This document shows, piece after piece, positions 1 through 6,289 of a stretch of 7,059 bases of DNA. The first letter of the stretch is position 1, and each line of letters opens with the position of its first letter. The stretch comes from an uncultured Lachnospiraceae bacterium. Its GTDB lineage: Bacteria > Bacillota > Clostridia > Lachnospirales > Lachnospiraceae. Where the stretch lies: assembly GCA_945485625.1 (NCBI GenBank), contig CALYSH010000075.1:1-7059 (forward strand), in the 5' to 3' direction. A model generated the notes under the pieces. That model ran no database searches, had not been told where the DNA came from, and was given only the letters and a program-made list of their open reading frames with translations. The translations under genes and the position numbers were made by a program.

Positions 1-190
1 AACTCATTCACTGTAATACCGAGAATCTGACACAAAGGTTCCATATAAATAACTTCCGGCAGACCATTCCCGCACTCCCACTTTGAAACTGTCTTTTCAC
101 TGATTTCCAATCTTATCGCAATGCCTTTTTTAAAAAGCCACGTTCTTTTCTTCGCTCTGCAATGAATTTTCCAATCTTAATTTGATTCAT
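1..190 (-). pseudogene. XRE-family helix-turn-helix regulator, frameshifted and cut by the window edge
   Basis: The ATG at 190-188 has a good ribosome site (GGGAG, 8 bases upstream). It opens with MNQIKIGKFIAERRKERG, typical of the first helix of Cro/C1-type DNA-binding domains in Firmicutes. The frame stops at 113-115 after 25 residues. The rest of the domain continues in another frame: ISEKTVSKWECGNGLPEV, then a stretch ending LCQILGITVNE at the window edge. ISEKTVSKWE is the recognition-helix signature of this family. A single -1 shift at the A-run (125-131) restores one frame. A better match to the family comes from assuming two indels: frame 0 gives FLKKAL, a third frame gives DKIG, then ISEKTVSKWE, close to the usual LTQxxLAxKLGISxKTVSKWE. 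That favours decay over programmed frameshifting. The C-terminal part lies outside the window. Family call is confident; the broken state is seen directly unless the read is wrong. Confidence 0.75.
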
Positions 191-396
191 TTCTGTTCTC
201 CCTTCATTATTGCCAAGTGGCATTGTTACCACTTCAAATATAGTAATAATACAACTTGACAATATGAATTGGAACTCACGCTCCGTAGAATGATGAAATG
301 TCTGTTCTGTTACCGGCTCAACTCGATATCCGCCGGCTACAGCGATTTCCATATTTGTTTCCTCATATATTTCATAGGAGTATTCTAATTCATGCT
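191..396 (-). other. Unassigned open frame and leader upstream of the XRE gene
   Basis: No gene can be assigned here with confidence. One minus-strand frame is open from 421 to 113 and runs without a stop into the XRE start. Its part at 421-290 reads like real protein: it includes RRVEHELEYSYEIYEETN followed by MEIAVAGGYRVEPVTEQ. It has an ATG at 352 but no clear ribosome site. I do not recognise the family. It may be a remnant of another gene decaying with its neighbours, or chance. The promoter-proximal half (191-260) is better explained as the leader of the XRE gene. Confidence 0.3.
215..234. promoter_or_regulatory. Inverted repeat upstream of the XRE gene, possible operator
   Basis: Two 8-base arms (AAGTGGCA and TACCACTT on the plus strand) flank a 4-base centre, TTGT; one position pairs only as G-T. 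On the minus strand it lies between a TATATT hexamer (237-242) and the ribosome site of the XRE gene, so it would cover the start of the transcript. A TTGTCA hexamer (257-262) is a possible -35, but the spacer is only 14 bases, so the promoter is weak or misread. Self-repression through such a site is common for XRE regulators; here it is inference. Confidence 0.35.
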
Positions 397-580
397 CTAC
401 TCTTCTATTTTGCTCTGCAATTCATCCTCTGTAACATTCGCCCACAGCATCATATCGGCAATCGGTTTCTCCATGTTCACAATAGGAGAAATAAACAAAG
501 CCTTAGAAATACTCTTTTCGGCAAGACATAGCCTTTGCTGTACGAATCAAAAAGACTCGGAAATTTCTGTCATCATAGTT
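397..580 (-). pseudogene. Remnant of a small alpha/beta hydrolase
   Basis: A minus-strand frame open over 397-546 encodes KALFISPIVNMEKPIADM followed by MLWANVTEDELQSK. This resembles the stretch after the nucleophile elbow in a family of roughly 230-residue alpha/beta hydrolases common in Clostridia, where a LFLSPxxxMExLIxxMMxW pattern precedes a VSEE-type segment. The part upstream is split: a second frame gives SLFDSYSKGYVLPKRVF, and an ATG near 573-576 gives only a short peptide before TGA at 547-549. A TAG at 397-399 ends the fragment long before the catalytic Asp and His region. The N-terminal oxyanion region and the C-terminal half are absent, so it cannot be functional. Family assignment is from memory of the pattern and should be treated as moderate. 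Confidence 0.45.
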
Positions 581-591
581 TTCGTGTTTCA

Positions 592-1776
592 TCAATTTTC
601 CTGCTTTATCAGCATCTTCTTATACAATAAGTCAATGGCAAAGGCCCCTAAAGGAGCCGTAATCACAATCGCCAGAACGGCAACAGTCAAAATCGTTTCT
701 CCGCAGGCAAAGCCCATAGCCAAAGGAATCCCTCCGATTGCGGCCTGAACCGTAGCCTTGGGTGTATAGGCAACCATGGCAAACAATCGCTCCTTCCAGT
801 TCAGCTTTGTACCAAGCAGGCAGATGAACACGCCTGCCATCCGGAATACAAGTGCCCCGGCAATCAAAAGAACGGCCCGCACGCCAACCTTCCCGAGATA
901 GCTTACATTCACACATGCTCCCACCAATACAAAAAGGAACACCTCGGCTGCGACCCAAAGCTTCCCATATTTTGCAGACAGACGCGAAGCAACCTCCCCC
1001 CGCTTCTGCCTCACTGCAATCCCTAAAAACATAATAGCGATCAGGGCCGAAAACGTGATCGATGTGTTCAAAGCATCCTCTGCCGCAACCAGGAGGAACG
1101 AAATACTGAGAATCAATAACACCTTAACGGTGTCCCGAATATGGATTTTCTGAAAATACAAGGACAATAAGCTACCGAGAAGCATACCGATTCCAATCCC
1201 CAGCAGGATGGATACCGGAATATTGATAAATCGAACCGGCGAAACGCCTTCTCCCTGCATCATTCCCACAAAAGTCGAGAACAGGACAATCACATATACA
1301 TCATCCACGGAAGCTCCTGCCAGAATCAACTGTGGAATTCCCTCTCTTGTACCATATCCTTCCTCCATCAGCTTCACCATTCTGGGAACCACCACCGCCG
1401 GAGAAACCGCCGCGAGAACAGCTCCCAAAACAGCTGCCTCCAAAAGAGTCAATCCAAAAAGCCTCGGCGCAAGCAAAAGCATTCCAAACAATTCAAAGGT
1501 GGCCGGAAGAAAACACATAAAAATCGCCGGTCTCCCCAATTTCTTCAACACGGAAATATCAAGTCCCAGCCCGGCTCTGGTCAGGATAACCACCAGTGCA
1601 ATCTTCCGCAGCTGTGCTGAAATACCCAATATACTTTCATCCAGCAGATTCATAACATAAGGTCCCAAAACAATTCCGGTGAGCAGCATTCCCAACAGAG
1701 CCGGAAGCTTCACCTTGCGGCAAATCCACCCCATGAACATCCCTACCAATAAGATTAATGCAATACTGAGCAACAT
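592..1776 (-). CDS. Cation:proton antiporter, CPA2/NHA-like
   Basis: A 394-residue, very hydrophobic protein of the Na+/H+ exchanger superfamily (Pfam Na_H_Exchanger), which swaps Na+, K+ or Li+ for protons across the cytoplasmic membrane. About 11-13 membrane segments can be made out. Numbering from the upstream ATG at 1824 (subtract 16 for the chosen start): PALLGMLLTGIVLGP at 41-55, SPAVVVP at 141-147, GYGTREGIP at 157-164, the paired acids ASVDDV with Asp174-Asp175, FLFVLVGA at 296-303, and YTPKATVQAAIGG at 353-365 with a conserved Lys. SPAVVVP plus GIPxLxxAxxxxDD recalls the NHA (SLC9B) branch; a double Asp is usually linked to electrogenic exchange. The start at 1776 is chosen over 1824 and 1803 because it alone has a strong ribosome site. 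A terminator lies upstream, so it probably has its own promoter, which I could not identify. The transported ion cannot be told from sequence. Confidence 0.9.
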   Translation of the reverse strand: MLLSIALILLVGMFMGWICRKVKLPALLGMLLTGIVLGPYVMNLLDESILGISAQLRKIALVVILTRAGLGLDISVLKKLGRPAIFMCFLPATFELFGMLLLAPRLFGLTLLEAAVLGAVLAAVSPAVVVPRMVKLMEEGYGTREGIPQLILAGASVDDVYVIVLFSTFVGMMQGEGVSPVRFINIPVSILLGIGIGMLLGSLLSLYFQKIHIRDTVKVLLILSISFLLVAAEDALNTSITFSALIAIMFLGIAVRQKRGEVASRLSAKYGKLWVAAEVFLFVLVGACVNVSYLGKVGVRAVLLIAGALVFRMAGVFICLLGTKLNWKERLFAMVAYTPKATVQAAIGGIPLAMGFACGETILTVAVLAIVITAPLGAFAIDLLYKKMLIKQEN

Positions 1777-1780
1777 AACT

Positions 1781-1788
1781 TCTCCTCC
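1781..1788 (-). promoter_or_regulatory. Ribosome binding site of the antiporter gene
   Basis: Minus-strand GGAGGAGA sits 4 bases before the ATG at 1776 (GGAGG core to ATG is about 7 bases). The in-frame ATGs at 1824 and 1803 lack such a site, so this decides the start. Confidence 0.85.
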
Positions 1789-1827
1789 GTTGTAAAAAGA
1801 CATATTGGCACTTCCATTCGGCATATC

Positions 1828-1858
1828 AAAACAACACCCCGGTCCATCAGCCGGGGTG
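1828..1858 (-). terminator. Intrinsic terminator after the lipoprotein gene
   Basis: A perfect 8-bp GC-rich stem (CACCCCGG 1835-1842 with CCGGGGTG 1851-1858) and an 8-base loop are followed on the minus strand by TTGTTTT (1834-1828). It begins 12 bases after the lipoprotein stop codon and ends the kinase-hflX-lipoprotein unit before the antiporter gene. The plus strand has no U-tract, so it acts in one direction. Confidence 0.85.
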
Positions 1859-1869
1859 CATACAACATA

Positions 1870-2631
1870 CTATTGCAATTTAACGGTACAGGTCTTATCC
1901 GGATTTTTCAAACGCAACACAATGGTTTCGATTCCCTCTATCACATCCGGATTTGCTTCCGGGTCAACTTCCGTAATCAATACCAGTTCGGTAGAACTGT
2001 TTGCCGAAATATCACCGCGGAAGGTTGACAGGTCCTTCAACAGAAGCGTCAACAAAATCCCCTTCTTAAAGGATTGGTTTACCTCAATCTTATAAGAGGC
2101 ATTCATCCCCATGATATCGAGCGATTGCTTTTCCCCTGTATGATTGGTTACATCAAAGCATAATATCAACAGTTTTTTACCCGGCGCAGCATCCAGGGAC
2201 ATAATCTCTTCACTTCCATCATCGGGGTAAGTCTTTGTAAGCCTTGCACCGGTATACTCGATTGAAATTCCCTCCGGCAGGACAAAGAAATCCTCCAGCT
2301 TGTCATATTTTACTTCCACAGGCTTTTTGTCCGGATTATTGCCGGTATCGCCCTCCGGCTGTGTCTCACTATCCTCCGGCTTTTCTTGTGCTTCCTCCTG
2401 GGCCTGTCTCAATGCTTCCAGCTCCGCCTGTTTCTTATCGTATGCTTCCACATCCTCTCTGGGTAACAACCGAATCCGATTATTGGCATCATATTTCACC
2501 AGAAGAAGACCGGCATACTCACCCACAGCATCCATCTGCTCATCGGTCAAATCAGGCATCTGAGCTCCGCATCCTGTCAACAAAAAAACAAAACATATGA
2601 AAAACAGTCCGCTCAAAAATCTCTTTTTCAC
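1870..2631 (-). CDS. Putative secreted lipoprotein with C-terminal Ig-like (DUF4352-type) domain
   Basis: 253 residues. A lipoprotein signal peptide is clear: MKKR, hydrophobic stretch 5-19, lipobox LTGC at 18-21, so Cys21 would be lipidated and the protein anchored outside the membrane. Residues 26-65 form a small region (DLTDEQMDAVGEYAG, then KYDANNRIRLLPRED). Residues 66-105 are a Glu/Gln/Pro/Asp-rich, probably flexible linker. Residues 108-253 look like a beta-sandwich: KKLLILCFDVTNHTGE at 152-167 is the 'function-in-secreted-lipoprotein' pattern of DUF4352/DUF5067-like domains, but that call is from memory. The start is GTG (2631-2629), which overlaps the hflX stop by 4 bases (GTGA), with GAGGG 7 bases upstream, so translation is probably coupled to hflX. 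It is the last gene before a terminator. Function unknown; an envelope or signal-binding role next to a sensor kinase is only inference. Confidence 0.8.
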   Translation of the reverse strand: MKKRFLSGLFFICFVFLLTGCGAQMPDLTDEQMDAVGEYAGLLLVKYDANNRIRLLPREDVEAYDKKQAELEALRQAQEEAQEKPEDSETQPEGDTGNNPDKKPVEVKYDKLEDFFVLPEGISIEYTGARLTKTYPDDGSEEIMSLDAAPGKKLLILCFDVTNHTGEKQSLDIMGMNASYKIEVNQSFKKGILLTLLLKDLSTFRGDISANSSTELVLITEVDPEANPDVIEGIETIVLRLKNPDKTCTVKLQ

Positions 2632-3956
2632 GTATCATCCCTCAATAAATACATTTCAAACTTCGAAGCATCCTGCTCACGACAGTTTACCTGCATCACG
2701 ATTCCATCCTCCCGGTATTCCCGGCCTTCCACCGTGGCATACCGATTGAAATAATCAACGATGTCACCTCTATCATAGGGTATCCGCAGAGTACAGTCAA
2801 TATTTTTTGCGTAAATAATCTGCTGAATCAAACGGACCAGACCCCTGACCGACTGTTCATCCCTTGCAGAAAGATAAATCACCGGATTGCGTGCATCGGA
2901 ATGTCCGGACGCAAAAGAAGCCCCCTCCTTTACCACAGGGAAATCAGTAACACCACATAAATCCGCCTTATTATACACCACAATCTGCGGAATATCCCCG
3001 GCTCCCAATTCACGCAAAGTATCTGCTGTCACCGCCATATGCTGCTTATAGTTTTCGTCCGAAAAATCCACCACATGGAGCAAAAGATCTGCGTACAGCA
3101 CCTCTTCCAGGGTAGAATGAAAAGCCTTAACCAGACTATGCGGAAGCTTATTGATAAAGCCCACCGTATCCGCCAAGTAAAACGGCTTGTGATTTCCCGT
3201 TTCGATATAACGCACATTGGTTTCAAGCGTTGCAAAAAGCATGTCCTTTTCCAGGACCTTTTTTTCTTCCCTTTTACAGAATAAATCAACCATATGATTC
3301 AATAAGGTAGATTTTCCGGCATTGGTATAACCAACCAATGCCACCTGGGGAATATTCGAAGCATCTCTCCTCTTTCTCTGGGTCATGCGGTTGGAGGCAA
3401 TATTACTTAATTCCTTCTCCAGTTCACTGATCCGATGTTCAATCTTTCGACGGTCCAGCTCCAGCTTTTTTTCTCCCACACCCTTATTACTCATGCTTCC
3501 GCTGGCACCACCCTGGCGTCCAAGGGACTCCCGCATTCCAACCAACCGGGGCAGCATATACTTCAAGCGGGCTGTTTCCACCTGCAGCTTTGCCTCCCTG
3601 GTCTGGGCACGGGTTGCAAAAATATCCAGAATGAGATTGGTACGGTCGCTTACTGCCAGGTCCAGTTCCTTCACCAGGTTCCGAATCTGGGACGGAGACA
3701 GGGCATTGTCAAACACCACCTCTGTTGCCTCCCGGGTCCTGGCAAACTCCTTTACCTCCTCAACCTTACCGACACCGATATAAAACGCCTTATGGATTTC
3801 CGGAGCACGCTGGGTAATGATTCCCACCACCTTTTTATTGCATGCCTCCGCAAGGCTTTTCAATTCCTCCATGGAATGCTCAAACTCTTTCTCTTCCCCG
3901 GTATCCAGTCCAACCAATATCACTCTATCCTGTTCCTGTTGTCCGTATTCAATCAT
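2628..3956 (-). CDS. hflX: HflX-type ribosome-associated GTPase (variant)
   Basis: 442 residues, normal length for HflX, a cytoplasmic GTPase that binds the 50S subunit and splits stalled or heat-damaged 70S ribosomes. The N-terminal HflX domain spans about 10-130 (VVGIITQRAPEIHKAFYIG at 43-61; ILDIFATRAQTREAKLQVE at 109-127). A helical coiled region with many Lys/Glu covers 160-195. The G domain follows: G1 GYTNAGKS 209-216, G3 DTVGF 263-267, G4 NKAD 329-332, G5 SAR 363-365, then a C-terminal domain (390-442). Two motifs differ from textbook HflX: the linker reads SNKGVGEKKLELDRRKI where most have GxRGPGETQLExDRR, and switch I reads FATLETNVR rather than FATLDPTTR. The start ATG lies 16 bases after the kinase stop; GAGGAG is upstream. 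It sits between a sensor kinase and a lipoprotein with short gaps, so the three are probably one unit. Confidence 0.93.
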   Translation of the reverse strand: MIEYGQQEQDRVILVGLDTGEEKEFEHSMEELKSLAEACNKKVVGIITQRAPEIHKAFYIGVGKVEEVKEFARTREATEVVFDNALSPSQIRNLVKELDLAVSDRTNLILDIFATRAQTREAKLQVETARLKYMLPRLVGMRESLGRQGGASGSMSNKGVGEKKLELDRRKIEHRISELEKELSNIASNRMTQRKRRDASNIPQVALVGYTNAGKSTLLNHMVDLFCKREEKKVLEKDMLFATLETNVRYIETGNHKPFYLADTVGFINKLPHSLVKAFHSTLEEVLYADLLLHVVDFSDENYKQHMAVTADTLRELGAGDIPQIVVYNKADLCGVTDFPVVKEGASFASGHSDARNPVIYLSARDEQSVRGLVRLIQQIIYAKNIDCTLRIPYDRGDIVDYFNRYATVEGREYREDGIVMQVNCREQDASKFEMYLLRDDT

Positions 3957-3972
3957 TTTTCTTCAAGCTCCT

Positions 3973-5439
3973 CTACCGTGCATCCAGTTCAAACCAAAAG
4001 AGCACTCCGTTTGAGAAATTTTCCACTCCGAACCTTTGATTCATTGCTTCCATATCCGCTTTCACAATGGATAAACCGATTCCGCTTCCACCATATTCCC
4101 GTGTTCTGGCCTTATCCACCTTGTAAAACTTATCCCACAGATAAGGAAGGGACTCCTCCGGAATCGGCAAACCGGTATTGAATACCTTGATACGCACCTT
4201 CCCATCCAGAGGTTCTGCATCCACCTCAATGAAGCATTCCTCCCCGGCACAATGATTCACTGCATTGGTGAAATAATTCATAAACACTTCCTCGGTCTTC
4301 AACTCATCCGCCCATACATATTGGGGTCCCCGTTCCTTCAGGCGCACCGGAATCTCCCTGGATTTCGTCAGAATATCAGTGGACTGGATACAGTTTTGTA
4401 TCATGGCATACACGTCAAACCGCTCCATTTCCACCACATCATTTCCGAATTCCAGGCGATTCAGTGTCAGAAGCTTCTGAACCATATCATTCATCTTGCC
4501 GGCTTCATCCACAATGACATCACAATAAAATTTCTGGCTCTCCGGATCCTGACTGATACCGTCCCGAAGTCCCTCCGCATATCCCTGAATCAGGGCAATG
4601 GGTGTTTTCAGCTCATGTGAAACGTTGGAAAGGAACTCCTTACGCATTGCATCAATCTGCTCTTTTTTCTCAATATCCCTCTGCAGCTCATTATTTGCTG
4701 TCTTTAACTCCGAAATGGATCTTTCCAGTGTTTCGGAAAGGAGGTTCATGTTTTCCCCCAGCAAATCCAATTCATTGTTGGCTTTTTCACCATATTTCGC
4801 TTCGAAATCCAAATGAACCATCTTTTCGGAAATATTACGCAGGCTTAAAATCGGTTTGGTCATCCGCGCAGTAATAAACCACACAAGAAATGCACCCACA
4901 GTTGTTCCCAGGATTCCGATATATATCCAAAACCGATTGGCCACGGTCGCACTTTCCCGGATACTTTCCAGGGGAGTCCGGATAATAAAGGATATTCCCG
5001 TTTCCAATCTCCCATACATTTCCAGATATTCATTCTGCTGAAAGCCGGCCCTTTGAAGGATATATTCCTCCTTTTCCTCCAGCACCGTAACCGGCTCACG
5101 GCTCAGGTTAAAAATATAGCCCAAAAGCCGCATTTCTAACCGTTCTCCTCCATTTTCAGAGGCATATCGTGTATCGGAATTGGCGTCCATCACAAATACC
5201 GCAATGTTCGAATTATTGCAGAGTTCATTTAACTTCTCCCCAAATTCATCCGTATCGTACTGATTCTCGGCAGAAGCCTTGCGGATGGAATGAAAAGCCG
5301 AAAAAATCACCTTCTTCTTGCTCAGAAGATAATAGTCCTCCAGAAAAAACGAATTCACCAAAAAACAAAGCAGAATTACACCTGCCATTACCCCAATAAA
5401 AATAAAAGAAAACTGACGTCGAATGGAATGCTTTCCCAT
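3973..5439 (-). CDS. Membrane sensor histidine kinase of a two-component system
   Basis: 488 residues from the chosen ATG (numbers below count from the ATG at 5457; subtract 6). It autophosphorylates on a His and passes phosphate to the regulator encoded at 5533-6216. Order: TM1 about 17-39; extracellular sensor domain 40-173, PAS/Cache-like in size; TM2 about 176-197; HAMP 197-250; coiled coil to 270; HisKA with FLSNVSHELKTP, phospho-acceptor His281; HATPase_c with N-box NYFTNAVNH 394-402, a G1-like FNTGLPIP at 426-433, LWDKFYKVDKAR 440-451 and G2 GGSGIGLSI 456-464. The DxG of the G1 box is replaced by FNTG, a variant known in some Firmicute kinases, so ATP binding is probably retained. The ATG at 5439 has GAGGGG 7 bases upstream; the one at 5457 has only a weak site. 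The ligand is unknown. A terminator separates it from the regulator gene. Confidence 0.95.
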   Translation of the reverse strand: MGKHSIRRQFSFIFIGVMAGVILLCFLVNSFFLEDYYLLSKKKVIFSAFHSIRKASAENQYDTDEFGEKLNELCNNSNIAVFVMDANSDTRYASENGGERLEMRLLGYIFNLSREPVTVLEEKEEYILQRAGFQQNEYLEMYGRLETGISFIIRTPLESIRESATVANRFWIYIGILGTTVGAFLVWFITARMTKPILSLRNISEKMVHLDFEAKYGEKANNELDLLGENMNLLSETLERSISELKTANNELQRDIEKKEQIDAMRKEFLSNVSHELKTPIALIQGYAEGLRDGISQDPESQKFYCDVIVDEAGKMNDMVQKLLTLNRLEFGNDVVEMERFDVYAMIQNCIQSTDILTKSREIPVRLKERGPQYVWADELKTEEVFMNYFTNAVNHCAGEECFIEVDAEPLDGKVRIKVFNTGLPIPEESLPYLWDKFYKVDKARTREYGGSGIGLSIVKADMEAMNQRFGVENFSNGVLFWFELDAR

Positions 5440-5446
5440 GATTTTA

Positions 5447-5452
5447 CCCCTC
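5447..5452 (-). promoter_or_regulatory. Ribosome binding site of the kinase gene
   Basis: Minus-strand GAGGGG is 7 bases before the ATG at 5439. It favours this start over the in-frame ATG at 5457, which would place this site inside the coding region. Confidence 0.75.
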
Positions 5453-5483
5453 ACCATTACTTTCTCATTCCAATAGGGATTCT

Positions 5484-5525
5484 TAAAAAAAGCAAAAAAC
5501 GACTTTGCAAAAAAATTGCAGGTCG
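5484..5525 (-). terminator. Intrinsic terminator between response regulator and kinase genes
   Basis: On the minus strand the stem CGAC + TGCAA pairs with TTGCA + GTCG (right arm 5500-5510, left arm 5516-5525), with a small internal bulge (one base against two) and a 5-base loop. It is followed by a long U-tract, TTTTTTGCTTTTTTT (5499-5485). It begins 8 bases after the regulator stop codon. The stem is short and only half GC-rich, so termination may be partial and would lower kinase relative to regulator output. Confidence 0.75.
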
Positions 5526-5532
5526 TATTACT

Positions 5533-6216
5533 TTACTCACTGTCTGCGCATAACTTGTACCCCATGCCCCATATGGTTTTAATCAAATCTCCCTTTGCTC
5601 CCAGCTTGCTTCGAAGCTTCTTCACATGGGTATCAATGGTACGGGCATCTCCGAAATAATCATAATTCCAGACGCTGTTTAAAATCTTCTCACGGGACAG
5701 GGCAATGCCCTGATTCTCCAGGAAGAACTCCAACAGTTCAAACTCCTTATAGCTCAATTCCACAGGTGTGCCATCCGCAAGGACCTGATGAGCCGATTTA
5801 TTCAGTACAAGTCCGTCGCATTCCAGGACCTCCTCCTGTCCCTTCTGCGCACTTCTGCGAAGGATTGCCTCCACCCGGGCCACCAGGATTTTCGGACTGA
5901 AGGGCTTGGAGATATATTCATCCACCCCCAGCTTAAAGCCCAATAGCTCGTCCTGCTCGTCGGATTTTGCAGTCAGCATAATAATCGGCACTTTGGAATA
6001 CTCCCGGATTTCCTTACAAACCTGCCATCCATCCATTCTGGGCATCATTACATCCAGAATAATCAGGGAAATATCTCTGTTAGCATAGAATAAATCCAAC
6101 GCTTTTTCTCCATCCTCTGCCTCAATCACATCATAATTACTTTTCGTCAGGAAATCCTTTACAAGCTTTCGCATTCTGCTTTCATCATCAACAACCATTA
6201 TTTTCAAACGTTCCAT
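5533..6216 (-). CDS. OmpR/PhoB-family response regulator
   Basis: 227 residues, normal for the family. Receiver domain 1-122: acidic pocket Asp10-Asp11, phospho-acceptor Asp55 in LIILDVMMPRMDG, Thr82 in MLTA, Lys104 in SKPF. Winged-helix DNA-binding domain about 128-222: SYKEFELLEFF 155-165, SREKILNSVWNYDYFGDARTID with the recognition helix DTHVKKLRSKLG 195-206, and the closing wing TIWGMGYKL 214-222. When phosphorylated it should dimerise and bind direct repeats in target promoters. The start ATG has GGAGG 7 bases upstream. The partner kinase gene follows after a terminator. The upstream gap (6217-6286) holds two 11-base direct repeats and a plausible promoter, so it may control itself. Nothing identifies the regulon. 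Subfamily assignment is firm; the specific signal is unknown. Confidence 0.96.
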   Translation of the reverse strand: MERLKIMVVDDESRMRKLVKDFLTKSNYDVIEAEDGEKALDLFYANRDISLIILDVMMPRMDGWQVCKEIREYSKVPIIMLTAKSDEQDELLGFKLGVDEYISKPFSPKILVARVEAILRRSAQKGQEEVLECDGLVLNKSAHQVLADGTPVELSYKEFELLEFFLENQGIALSREKILNSVWNYDYFGDARTIDTHVKKLRSKLGAKGDLIKTIWGMGYKLCADSE

Positions 6217-6248
6217 ACTCTATCCTCCATAGGGCTGCAAAAAACATT

Positions 6249-6278
6249 CATATACAGAATAACAGGAAAATTTGTCTA
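6249..6278 (-). promoter_or_regulatory. Possible promoter of the response regulator gene
   Basis: Minus-strand TAGACA (6273-6278) could be a -35 and TATATG (6249-6254) a -10, with an 18-base spacer; the start would be about 25 bases before the ribosome site. Both hexamers deviate from consensus, so this is a weak call. Confidence 0.35.
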
Positions 6279-6289
6279 ATTTGTGTCTA
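6268..6289 (-). repeat. Two 11-base direct repeats, possible response-regulator box
   Basis: On the minus strand TAGACACAAAT (6289-6279) is followed directly by TAGACAAATTT (6278-6268): 9 of 11 bases match. The first repeat starts with the TAG stop codon of the upstream gene and the second overlaps the possible -35. OmpR-type regulators often bind such tandem repeats of 10-11 bases, so autoregulation is plausible, but no target site set is available to test it. Confidence 0.35.

Noticed and set aside
298..531. Plus-strand open frames across the left region (and others opposite the antiporter, hflX and kinase)
   Set aside because: They lie opposite recognised minus-strand genes or remnants, have no ribosome sites and encode no recognisable domains.
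1777..1824. Upstream in-frame ATGs of the antiporter at 1824 and 1803
   Set aside because: No ribosome site precedes them, while GGAGGAGA precedes 1776; the extra residues read as translated leader.
3973..5439. FNTG in place of DxG in the G1 box as a sign of a dead kinase
   Set aside because: The H-box, N-box and G2 box are intact and this G1 variant is known in active kinases of the group.
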